Translations under genes and position numbers: made by a program | Shown: positions 1 to 5,665 of the stretch, one piece after another | How the letters are laid out: every line of letters starts with the position of its first letter | How positions within the stretch are numbered: the first letter of the stretch is position 1 | From: Verrucomicrobiota bacterium | Lineage (GTDB): Bacteria; Verrucomicrobiota; Verrucomicrobiia; Opitutales; Opitutaceae | Direction of reading: 5' to 3' | Length of the DNA stretch: 17,547 nt | Assembly (NCBI GenBank): GCA_023446865.1 | Contig: JAEXPL010000122.1 | Span: 1-17,547 of the forward strand | The notes under the pieces: model-generated | Seen by the model: the letters and a program-made list of their open reading frames with translations, nothing else | The model's database searches: none | Told to the model about the DNA's origin: nothing

Positions 1-11
1 CACAATAGACT

Positions 12-150
12 GACCAAGGTGGACCGCGTTGCCCCCAACGCGGGCGCGGGCGGGAGCGGCCGCGGACGGCGTTCGTCTTCGAATGACTGGAGTTCCGCCG
101 CAGACCGAGTCCTCGACCCGCTTGAGGCCAAGCGGGTCCACCCGCAAGCG
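12..150. repeat. Composite intergenic repeat, copy 1
   Basis: This stretch aligns, with divergence, to 7202-7352. Both copies begin with a GTGG-headed hairpin (here CCGCGTTG / CAACGCGG with a CCCC loop, 24-43). Both end with ACCCGCTTG / CAAGCGGGT (116-137) followed by a second overlapping hairpin, GCGGGTCCACCCGC. The middle is poorly conserved. No coding signal is visible in any frame. I read it as a non-coding dispersed element; its borders are approximate. Confidence 0.55.
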
Positions 151-318
151 TCAGGCTATCAAGCAAGGCTCACTAGGTCCCAGAACGACGGAGGCCGAAG
201 ACCGGAGCCCCCCGGACACCGAGATCTGCACCCACTCGCTCGTCGCTCGATACGCGAATCATGTCGGAGTCATCACGACGGAGGCCCTGGGGCCAACAAC
301 AACAGCGGGAAACAAAAA
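151..318. other. Spacer without recognised feature
   Basis: Together with its surroundings this belongs to a gene-free stretch from 1 to 612. The short open frames here have compositions unlike the genes of the window and no recognisable domain. Nothing specific is seen between the composite repeat and the nested inverted element that starts at 319. Confidence 0.4.
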
Positions 319-495
319 CCCGGGGCGGTGACAGTCACCTCAATCCTCACGACGAAACAGCCTTGCTTGAGGTAGGGCGAAGCGTCCCCGCTGAGCCGCG
401 GCTCACCCGGAGGGTTCGCCCTACCCACGGACACCTGCACCTTTTGTGCTTCATGCCGAGGCTTCGTGAGGATTCGGGACAATCACCACCCCGGG
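319..495. repeat. Nested inverted-repeat element
   Basis: The arms 319-352 and 464-495 are imperfect inverted repeats of about 33 nt. Both contain CCCGGGG and an exact 11-bp match, AATCCTCACGA (342-352) to TCGTGAGGATT (464-474). The convergent hairpin pair at 371-425 lies between them. The left arm also holds the small palindrome GGTGACAGTCACC (328-340). It contains no coding frame. It could be a MITE-like unit or a structured RNA; the sequence alone cannot decide. Confidence 0.5.
371..425. repeat. Convergent pair of REP-like hairpins
   Basis: A plus-strand unit (GTAG head at 372-375, hairpin 376-397) faces a minus-strand unit (GTAG head at 424-421, hairpin 420-400), two bases apart. Both hairpins have an outer GGC/GCC stem, a tandem GA opposite GA, and an inner 4-bp stem. 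The inner stem is AGCG/CGCT in the first and ACCC/GGGT in the second, so the bases changed while the pairing was kept. The whole also folds as one long hairpin (371-381 with 415-425, centre TGAGCCGCGGCTCA). Confidence 0.65.
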
Positions 496-612
496 CCCTG
501 AACCATACCAATGCCTGGCAGAATTCGCTCCGGCGCAGCGCGCTCGGCCTACTTCGTGGCGGCGGCGGGCTCCTCGGACTTACGACGGGAGAGGCCGCTC
601 TTTGGGGAGTCT

Positions 613-1326
613 CTACTCGAACGCGAGGTCCGCGATATAGAAGACGATTGGCGATGTCTTGTTATCCGAAGCTGCGGCACTCCAACAAAACGCACCGGCG
701 ACGTTCGAAAGATCCTTGCCATCTAGATTGATGGTGCGGCGCTCCCAACCCTTCGAAAGCGCCGATTTCCCTATGCTCTGCACGAAAGTATCGGGGAACT
801 TCCCCTTGGTCCCTCCGGCCCTGAACTCCACGATCTCCCCGCCGCTTTCGCCTCTCACAAGAAACGAGATCTTCTTCACGCCGGACAGATCGCGCCCCGG
901 GCTAGTGCCCCAATTGCCATCGGGCGACTGCCAGTAGATCCCGGCCCAGCCCGTCGGGCCTGGATCATACGTGATGCGGATCACAACCTTCTGGCTCCCG
1001 AAAACATCCGCGGCCACACGTTCGCATTTCACTCGACCCGGTTCGCCCATCCATCCCGACGGGACATAGTCGGAATCGAGAACCACCGCCGAAGCGGCGC
1101 CGCCCGCCGCGGCCGCACTTCCTTCTCCCGAGCGGACGCAAGTCGCAACAACACCTGATAACGCTCCCGCAATTACGACAAAGAGCCCCGCAATGATCGT
1201 GGTTATCATCTGCGATGTTTTTTCGGATCCTTCGGGTGTGCCCGGACGGGCGGCTGGTTGTGATGGAAGATCGGGCAGTGGGCCGGTGCCGGTCTCCGCC
1301 GGCTGGTTGGGGCTTTCGTTCTTCAT
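613..1326 (-). CDS. Membrane-anchored protein with probable beta-sandwich domain
   Basis: A 237-residue protein of unknown function. Residues 1-39 are a Pro/Ser/Glu-rich segment, 40-63 a single membrane segment, and 64-86 a Gly/Ala linker. From about residue 80 to the end is one compact domain. Its layout, with alternating hydrophobic strands, the motif KKISFLVRGE in the middle, NLDGKDLSNV later and the ending FYIADLAFE, resembles galactose-binding-like or CBM-type sandwiches that end in a strand like FYLDDI. I infer that the domain lies outside the membrane and may bind carbohydrate; no binding residues can be named. The ATG at 1326 has no clear Shine-Dalgarno sequence. The gene stands alone: its downstream side is the repeat-rich left end of the window, and the HEPN-like gene lies about 100 bp upstream on the same strand. 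Confidence 0.8.
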   Translation of the reverse strand: MKNESPNQPAETGTGPLPDLPSQPAARPGTPEGSEKTSQMITTIIAGLFVVIAGALSGVVATCVRSGEGSAAAAGGAASAVVLDSDYVPSGWMGEPGRVKCERVAADVFGSQKVVIRITYDPGPTGWAGIYWQSPDGNWGTSPGRDLSGVKKISFLVRGESGGEIVEFRAGGTKGKFPDTFVQSIGKSALSKGWERRTINLDGKDLSNVAGAFCWSAAASDNKTSPIVFYIADLAFE

Positions 1327-1430
1327 TGTTCGGTATCAACGCAGCAGGTCAGCCACGACGAACCGCGGACTGTGCTTGGAAATCGGGCGTCATCGAGTCG
1401 TTGGATGTGCCGTCTGGTTGGGCCGGCGTC

Positions 1431-1889
1431 TCAGAGGGTCATGTGCTCATACCAACTCTGAACATATTTCTGCCGTGGCGGACGGCCGTAAAGGATAACG
1501 TAATTATTAAGCGCCCGCACGATCATCGATTCTGCTTCGTCGGGGAAATGAGCAACCACTGGTTTGTCGGTGCACTTGTGTTTAAGCTCATTACGGGTCC
1601 GATTCACACGCTCTTTCAGTTCTGCTTCAGCCGGGACTTCAATGCTTCGTCCTCGTATTTGTAGTTCTTCAGCGGCAAACGCCAAGACCTGCTTTCCAAA
1701 GGCGACCGCATGGTCGAACGCACACCGCTTCCCTTTGTCGCGAAGCTTCTTTCCGATGATTTCTTCTGCTGCGCCAGCCAGCGTGATCGCAGAAACAGGA
1801 TCCTCGTCTTCGACAAGAACCTTGATGGCACGGAGTATCTGAATCTCGGCGATTCGCCTCTTCGAAAGCTTTTGCGGAGAGCGGTTCAT
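1431..1889 (-). CDS. Stand-alone HEPN-like protein
   Basis: A 152-residue, mostly helical protein. It contains R99-N-E-L-K-H104, which fits the RX4-6H motif (Arg followed by a polar residue) that forms the RNase active site of HEPN-superfamily proteins. The earlier segment LAGAAEEIIGKKL (about 38-49) fits the first long helix seen in small HEPN proteins. Family knowledge: HEPN proteins are often RNA-cleaving toxins or defence effectors that act as dimers, though some are inactive. No nucleotidyltransferase (MNT) or antitoxin gene lies next to it, so it is not an obvious HEPN/MNT pair. Three palindromes lie just upstream (1911-2024), the nearest ending about 20 bp from the ATG, which suggests local control. 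No good ribosome-binding site is visible. RNase activity is an inference from one motif. Confidence 0.75.
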   Translation of the reverse strand: MNRSPQKLSKRRIAEIQILRAIKVLVEDEDPVSAITLAGAAEEIIGKKLRDKGKRCAFDHAVAFGKQVLAFAAEELQIRGRSIEVPAEAELKERVNRTRNELKHKCTDKPVVAHFPDEAESMIVRALNNYVILYGRPPRQKYVQSWYEHMTL

Positions 1890-1910
1890 TTTCGCCCAAC
1901 AGTGTTATTC

Positions 1911-2024
1911 ACCTCAACCGAGTTGAGGTTTTCGGGTGAGCGGAAATGCCGCAAAAGCTCAACTGGGTTGAGCTTTGCGGGGTGGATTTCGGGAGCAAAA
2001 CGCAACTGGGTTGAGCTTTCGCTC
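1911..2024 (-). promoter_or_regulatory. Three CAAC-N3-GTTG palindromes upstream of the HEPN gene
   Basis: Unit 1 (1911-1929) has 8-bp arms, ACCTCAAC / GTTGAGGT, around CGA. Unit 2 (1949-1980) has 14-bp arms with one bulged A around TGG. Unit 3 (about 1994-2024) is the same design with a degraded left arm. All share CAAC-N3-GTTGAG. They sit 22 to 135 bp upstream of the HEPN-like start codon. An operator array is one reading; a small palindromic repeat family is the other. Confidence 0.5.
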
Positions 2025-2100
2025 TCGCCGCTAAAACCGTGGGCTGCACGACCGCCAGCGTAGTGCCGGCTCCGAACAGGACAAGGGCGAATTGGTAGGC

Positions 2101-2250
2101 GGAACGGTGACCAGTAAACGGTAGACGGTGGACAGTGAACGGTTGTCGGTACGCGGTAGACGGAGGACGGAGGACTGATGACAGAGGGCTGGGGGCTGAC
2201 GACAGCGGGGCGGCAGTGACAGGTGACAAGGTGACAGGTTGAAAGGTGAA
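2101..2250 (+). repeat. Degenerate purine-rich tandem tract
   Basis: The plus strand is strongly biased to G and A. It is built from short irregular units such as GGTAGACGG, GGACAGTGAACGG, GGAGGACGG and GGTGACAGG. No single unit length is kept. A related fragment (GACAGAGGGCAGAGGG) lies near 3570. It is non-coding as far as can be seen. Confidence 0.6.
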
Positions 2251-2362
2251 GGATCCCAATGCTCGCTATCCAAAACGCGGGGGATCGCTCCTCCGCGGCT
2301 CTGCGCCTTGAGCGAAGCGGGCGGGTGAACGGATCGGAAACCTTCGGACAATTCTCCCGCGG

Positions 2363-2388
2363 CGACGCAGAGGCGCGGAGAGCGGAGG
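2363..2388 (+). repeat. GCAGAGGCGCGGAGA-type dispersed motif
   Basis: The sequence resembles the GCAGAGGCGCAGAGA motif that recurs between genes in several bacterial groups. A related phrase in the other orientation (TTCGCGTTCTCTGCGGC) occurs at 3948-3964. The assignment rests on recall of the motif and is weak. Confidence 0.35.
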
Positions 2389-2430
2389 CCGGAAGAAAGC
2401 AGTCGTGGCGGCAGAGCGAAGCGGCTCACC

Positions 2431-2487
2431 GGGGACTCTGCTGTGCAGCAGAGCCCTACCGCGGATCGCCGGCGAGCAGGCTCCTAC
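2431..2487 (-). repeat. Two REP-like hairpins in tandem
   Basis: Read on the minus strand, unit one (2431-2459) has a GTAG head (2459-2456) and a perfect 8-bp stem CTCTGCTG / CAGCAGAG (2436-2453). Unit two (2463-2487) has a GTAG head (2487-2484), then GAGCCTGCTC and TCGCCGGCGA palindromes. Unit two closely matches the look of Pseudomonas REP sequences (TAGGAGC...GCCGGCGA). They point the same way, 3 nt apart. Confidence 0.6.
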
Positions 2488-2505
2488 CTGTTCGGCGGTC
2501 GAGCA

Positions 2506-2536
2506 TCAGTGTCCATCAGTGTGCATCAGCGGTTCC
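2506..2536 (-). repeat. 31-nt three-beat repeat, copy 1
   Basis: On the minus strand it reads GGAACC, then three CACTGATG-like beats spaced about 10 nt apart. Four other copies are at 2706-2736, 5635-5665, 7022-7052 and 8708-8738. Non-coding. Confidence 0.7.
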
Positions 2537-2591
2537 CCTCCTCCGTTTCCCGCCTTCCTGATTTCCACATTCATCCCCTCCCCGTCCGAAG

Positions 2592-2608
2592 CCACGTCAC
2601 CGCCGTGG
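2592..2608 (-). repeat. CCACGTC-type hairpin, copy 1
   Basis: A CCACGTC / GCCGTGG hairpin with one mismatch. It is related to 3788-3804 and 3861-3877. The outer tetranucleotide on the minus strand is GCAG here instead of GTAG. Confidence 0.5.
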
Positions 2609-2663
2609 CCTGCAAGGCGATCCGTTCCTGAGTTCGGGCGTTCCAGATGGGATCGAGTCCCTC

Positions 2664-2687
2664 GCCGGGGTCACCGCCCCCGGCTAC
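2664..2687 (-). repeat. CCGGGG-type REP-like hairpin, copy 1
   Basis: GCCGGGG / CCCCGGC arms around TCACCGC (2664-2684), with a GTAG head on the minus strand at 2687-2684. The sister copy is at 3977-4000 with a different loop. Confidence 0.55.
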
Positions 2688-2705
2688 AGCACGCCGTTTC
2701 CGGCA

Positions 2706-2736
2706 TCAGTGTCCATTAGTGTGCATCAGTGGTTCC
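2706..2736 (-). repeat. 31-nt three-beat repeat, copy 2
   Basis: Differs from copy 1 at only a few bases and lies in the same orientation. It is 170 bp from copy 1 and about 85 bp beyond the PEP-CTERM terminator. Confidence 0.7.
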
Positions 2737-2820
2737 AACACTCCGTAATCCCGGTCCGGCTGAACGACTGCGTCGTCCAGCTACGGCGGAGCTACCCGCT
2801 CCCGCGGTCATCGATGCGGG

Positions 2821-2851
2821 CAACAAAAAGCCCCCGCGGGACGGCGGGGGC
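2821..2851 (-). terminator. Terminator of the PEP-CTERM gene
   Basis: On the minus strand the arms GCCCCCGC and GCGGGGGC enclose CGTCCC and are followed directly by TTTTT. It begins 24 nt after the stop codon at 2875. This is a classical intrinsic terminator. Confidence 0.85.
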
Positions 2852-2874
2852 GAGAGGAGCGGATGGCGGGCCGA

Positions 2875-3450
2875 TCAGCGGCGGAAACGGCGCCAGGCCA
2901 CGAGGCCAAGCAAAGCCAGACCGCCGAGCTGCGCATAGGTCGAGGGCTCGGGGACCGCGGTCGAGGGCGCGCTGTTGAAGGTCAGGTCGTCAACGACGTA
3001 CCAGCCGCGGCGACCATTGACTTCGACCTTGTCCACCAAGCCGGAGAAACCCGAGCTCAGCCAAGCCGGTGTGCCGGACGGGGTAAGGGTGCCGGAGGTC
3101 CAAACATTGGATCCGCCGAGAAAAAGACTGAAGGAGATCGGACCGGATTGGGCGCCGTTACCAGCGAAATAGGCACCGTTGAAGATCGCGGTCCCCGCGT
3201 CGAAGGTGAAGGCAGCCGGACCGCTGCCAGCATCATCCTGGTTGGTCAGCGCACGCACAGTACCAGAGAAGGGATTGTAGGGATCCTGGGGCGCATTATA
3301 CGTGCCCCAGTGGCTGTCGAAATTCACCCCGTGGTAGTCGCCGAGCGCGCCGTTGGGAAGATCTTCGAAGTCGAGCAGGGTAGCCCGGCTGGGGAGGGCA
3401 ACGCAGCACAGGGCCGCGAAGGCGAGAGCGAACCGACCGATAGTAGTCAT
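2875..3450 (-). CDS. PEP-CTERM sorting-domain protein
   Basis: A 191-residue secreted protein. Residues 1-23 form a signal peptide ending in PSRA, probably cut before TLLDFEDL. The C-terminus (166-191) is a complete PEP-CTERM tag: VPEPS, a hydrophobic helix, and the basic tail RRFRR. Family knowledge: this tag is recognised by an exosortase and is typical of exopolysaccharide-associated proteins of Gram-negative bacteria. The middle, with LDFEDLPNG near the start, looks like one beta-rich domain with few charged residues; its ligand is unknown. It has its own candidate promoter (3480-3508) and a terminator, so it is a single-gene unit. Composition matches the neighbouring genes. No exosortase gene is in the window. 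Confidence 0.9.
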   Translation of the reverse strand: MTTIGRFALAFAALCCVALPSRATLLDFEDLPNGALGDYHGVNFDSHWGTYNAPQDPYNPFSGTVRALTNQDDAGSGPAAFTFDAGTAIFNGAYFAGNGAQSGPISFSLFLGGSNVWTSGTLTPSGTPAWLSSGFSGLVDKVEVNGRRGWYVVDDLTFNSAPSTAVPEPSTYAQLGGLALLGLVAWRRFRR

Positions 3451-3479
3451 GGTGCAGCTGGGTTTAGGTAAGCCTCGCC

Positions 3480-3508
3480 ACTAAGGAGAACACCCCAGTG
3501 GGTGTCAA
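3480..3508 (-). promoter_or_regulatory. Candidate sigma-70 promoter of the PEP-CTERM gene
   Basis: Minus strand: a perfect -35 TTGACA (3508-3503), a 17-nt spacer, and the weak -10 CTTAGT (3485-3480). A start near 3472 would leave a leader of about 22 nt. A small hairpin (ACACCC / GGGTGT, 3490-3505) overlaps the -35 box and the spacer and could be an operator. Confidence 0.5.
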
Positions 3509-3786
3509 GGGCCGGGACCGGCGCACGAAGACCTTCGGATACAGCAGAGCGACCGCCCGGACGGACGGAAGACAGAGGGCAGAGGGCCCACTCATCGTGT
3601 CTCCGTGATCTCCTCCCGCTCCGTGATCTTGTGTCCGGCTCGAAGCATTTGCGGGGCGAAACGGCGGCATCGAATGGATGCACGCCGCAGTCCGTGCCTT
3701 CTATGCGTTCCGTGCTCCAATCATCCGGTAGCTCGGCCACCTCGCATTCTTCGGGCGAAGAAACGGTGGTCGGACGAATCCCAGAA

Positions 3787-3809
3787 GCCACGTCGCCGCC
3801 GTGGCCTAC
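3787..3809 (-). repeat. CCACGTC-type REP-like hairpin, copy 2
   Basis: CCACGTC / GCCGTGG arms around GCC with one mismatch. A GTAG head is on the minus strand at 3809-3806. It is preceded on the plus strand by AGAAG, as copy 1 is by CGAAG. Confidence 0.55.
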
Positions 3810-3859
3810 AGGTCCGTCCCAGTGTTCCTGATTCCCACATTCCCTCCTCCGCGGCCGGA

Positions 3860-3882
3860 GCCACGTCGACGACGTGGCCTAC
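3860..3882 (-). repeat. CCACGTC-type REP-like hairpin, copy 3
   Basis: Perfect 8-bp arms, GCCACGTC / GACGTGGC, around GAC (3860-3878), with a GTAG head at 3882-3879 on the minus strand. It is the best-paired member of this group. Confidence 0.6.
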
Positions 3883-3976
3883 AGCGCGCCGTTCCTGAGT
3901 TCGTGAGTTCCAGGTTCTCCTCTGGCCGGTTCCGCTCCTCTACGATCTTCGCGTTCTCTGCGGCTAACCATCCGCT

Positions 3977-4000
3977 GCCGGGGTCGACGCCCCCGGCTAC
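3977..4000 (-). repeat. CCGGGG-type REP-like hairpin, copy 2
   Basis: GCCGGGG / CCCCGGC arms around TCGACGC (3977-3997), with a GTAG head at 4000-3997 on the minus strand. It begins 3 nt after the purB stop codon, so it will be in the 3' end of the purB transcript. It has no T-tract, so it is not a standard terminator but could protect or stop the transcript. Confidence 0.6.
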
Positions 4001-4003
4001 AGC

Positions 4004-5560
4004 TCAGAGCAGCGGCGCGGGTTCGTAGGCGGCGGCCTTGGTGTTCTTGCGGAGGATCGGGCGGACCTGCGCGACGAAGGCATCGACCTGATGCGGGGCG
4101 GCGCCGACGAAACGCTCGTTCTCGGAGAGAATCGCGCGCAGGGCCTTCTTGGAGAGGCCGAGGCGTTTGTCGCCGGAGAGACGGTCGAGCATGTCGCCGT
4201 CGCCGTTGCCGGAACCGCCCTCGCGGATGGCCTTCGCGGCGGCGAGCGCGTGCTCCTTGATCGCCTCGTGCGCGGTCTCGCGGCCGGCGCCGGCCTTCAC
4301 GGCTTCCATGAGGATCGTCGTGGTCGCGAGGAACGGCAGGTTGCGCTCGTTCTCGGCGGCGATCGCGGCGGGGAACACATCCATGCGGGCAAGCACGGTG
4401 AGGAAGGTCTCGAGGAGACCGTCGATGGCGAAGAAGGCGTCGGGCAGCGCCACGCGGCGCACGACCGAGCACGAGACGTCGCCCTCGTTCCACTGGTGGC
4501 CGGCGAGGCCGCCGGTCATGACCGCGAGGCCCTGCAGAATGGTGTGGAACCCGCAGATACGCTCGCAATTCCGGGCGTTGACCTTGTGCGGCATGGCCGA
4601 GGAGCCGACCTGGCCCTTCTGGAACCCTTCCGTGAGCAGACCCTGGCCGGCCATGAGGCGCAGCGTGATCGCAAAGCTCGAGGCCGCGGCGGAGATCTGG
4701 CCGAGCGCGGTGACCACCTCGTGGTCGAGGCTGCGCGGATAGACCTGGCCCACGGCGCCGAGCGCCGCCTTGACGCCGAGGTGCTTGAGGATGCGCGACT
4801 CGAGCTCGTCCACGCGGTCGGCGCGACCGCCGAGCAGCGTGAGCTGATCGAGCTGCGTGCCGACGGCGCCCTTGAGCCCGCGGACCGGATACCGCTCGAT
4901 CAGGCTCTCGAGGCGGTCGAAGGCGTGGAGCAGTTCCTCGCCGAACATCGCGAGGCGCTTGCCGAGGGTGGTCGGCTGGGCCGGCACGTTGTGCGTGCGG
5001 CCGGTGATCATCACGTCGCGGTAGGTCTCGGCGCGGGCGGAAATGCCGGCGAGGGCGGCGATCGTCTTGTCACGCACGATGCGCAGGCTGCGCTGCACCT
5101 GGAGCTGCTCGACGTTCTCGGTGAGGTCGCGGCTGGTGAGGCCGAGGTGGATGAACTGGCGCTGGGCCAGATCGGAGAATTCCTCGATGCGCGCCTTCAC
5201 GTCGTGGAGCGTGGCGCGTTCGCGGGCGGCGATGGCGGCGAGGTCGATGGTGCCCTTCACCCGCTCGTAGTCCTTGATGGCCTCGGCCGGGATCGGCACG
5301 CCGAGATCGCGCTGCGCCTTCATCACCGCGATCCAGAAATCGCGTTCGAGCAGGATGCGGCCCTCACCCGACCAAATCGTGCGCAACGCCGCGGAGGCGT
5401 AACGTTCGGCGAGCACGTTGGGGATGGCCTCGACCTCCTTCGCCAAGGCTACGGAGGCCGAAGTGGACGCAGCGGCGGCCACAGGAGCTTTCACGGGAGC
5501 GGGAGCGACGGCCGGCGTGGGCTCGGCGGCGGGACGTTTGGCGGTGGGTTTGGCAGGCAC
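4004..5560 (-). CDS. purB: Adenylosuccinate lyase
   Basis: A fumarase/aspartase-superfamily enzyme that splits SAICAR and adenylosuccinate, releasing fumarate, in purine synthesis. The superfamily signature GSSAMPHKVN is at about residues 319-328, TGRTHNVPAQPTTLGKR holds the catalytic His segment, and LTSRDLTENVEQ is also typical. I chose the GTG at 5560 (518 residues). A TTG at 5605 would add 15 unlikely residues, including W and C, and a TTG or GTG closer to the conserved IPNVLAERYAS is also possible. The first 50 or so residues are Ala/Pro/Lys-rich and not part of the usual fold, making the protein longer than most PurB (about 430-480). A GTAG-headed hairpin follows the stop codon and a 31-nt repeat lies upstream. 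It is the only purine gene in the window. Confidence 0.95.
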   Translation of the reverse strand: MPAKPTAKRPAAEPTPAVAPAPVKAPVAAAASTSASVALAKEVEAIPNVLAERYASAALRTIWSGEGRILLERDFWIAVMKAQRDLGVPIPAEAIKDYERVKGTIDLAAIAARERATLHDVKARIEEFSDLAQRQFIHLGLTSRDLTENVEQLQVQRSLRIVRDKTIAALAGISARAETYRDVMITGRTHNVPAQPTTLGKRLAMFGEELLHAFDRLESLIERYPVRGLKGAVGTQLDQLTLLGGRADRVDELESRILKHLGVKAALGAVGQVYPRSLDHEVVTALGQISAAASSFAITLRLMAGQGLLTEGFQKGQVGSSAMPHKVNARNCERICGFHTILQGLAVMTGGLAGHQWNEGDVSCSVVRRVALPDAFFAIDGLLETFLTVLARMDVFPAAIAAENERNLPFLATTTILMEAVKAGAGRETAHEAIKEHALAAAKAIREGGSGNGDGDMLDRLSGDKRLGLSKKALRAILSENERFVGAAPHQVDAFVAQVRPILRKNTKAAAYEPAPLL

Positions 5561-5634
5561 AGCGACCAGCCAAAACGAATCGGACCCGCCCTGACAATCC
5601 CGCAAGCGAGGCCGGCGGCCGGAGTTCGGAGGGA

Positions 5635-5665
5635 GGGACCACTAATTCACACTAATTGGCACTAA
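5635..5665 (+). repeat. 31-nt three-beat repeat, copy 3 (IS target)
   Basis: Reads GGGACCACTAATTCACAC, then TAATTGGCACTAA. It lies about 75 bp upstream of the chosen purB start and opposite to purB. Its last four bases, CTAA, are the left target duplication of the insertion sequence beginning at 5666. Confidence 0.75.

Larger units (their letters stand above)
2025..2820. other. Long gene-free, repeat-rich spacer
   Basis: No credible gene lies between the palindromes at 1911-2024 and the terminator at 2821. The open frames here are made of repeat sequence. From left to right the stretch holds a purine-rich degenerate tandem tract, a GCAGAGGCGC-type motif, two GTAG-headed hairpins, two copies of a 31-nt repeat, and two more hairpins. 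The individual repeats are listed separately. Confidence 0.6.
3509..4003. other. Gene-free spacer between purB and the PEP-CTERM gene
   Basis: No credible gene is present. The left half (3509-3780) holds low-complexity phrases such as GACAGAGGGCAGAGGG and two TCCGTGATCT repeats about 20 bp apart. The right half carries three GTAG-headed hairpins, listed separately, the last of which ends 3 bp from the purB stop codon. Confidence 0.6.

Noticed and set aside
3447..3831. Possible small genes in the spacer right of the PEP-CTERM gene
   Set aside because: Open frames on both strands are of repeat composition, have no ribosome-binding site, and overlap the PEP-CTERM promoter or the REP-like hairpins.
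4091..5665. A 524-codon open frame on the plus strand opposite purB
   Set aside because: It is the antisense shadow of a well-conserved enzyme gene. Its translation is low-complexity Gly/Ala/Arg/Glu with no recognisable domain.
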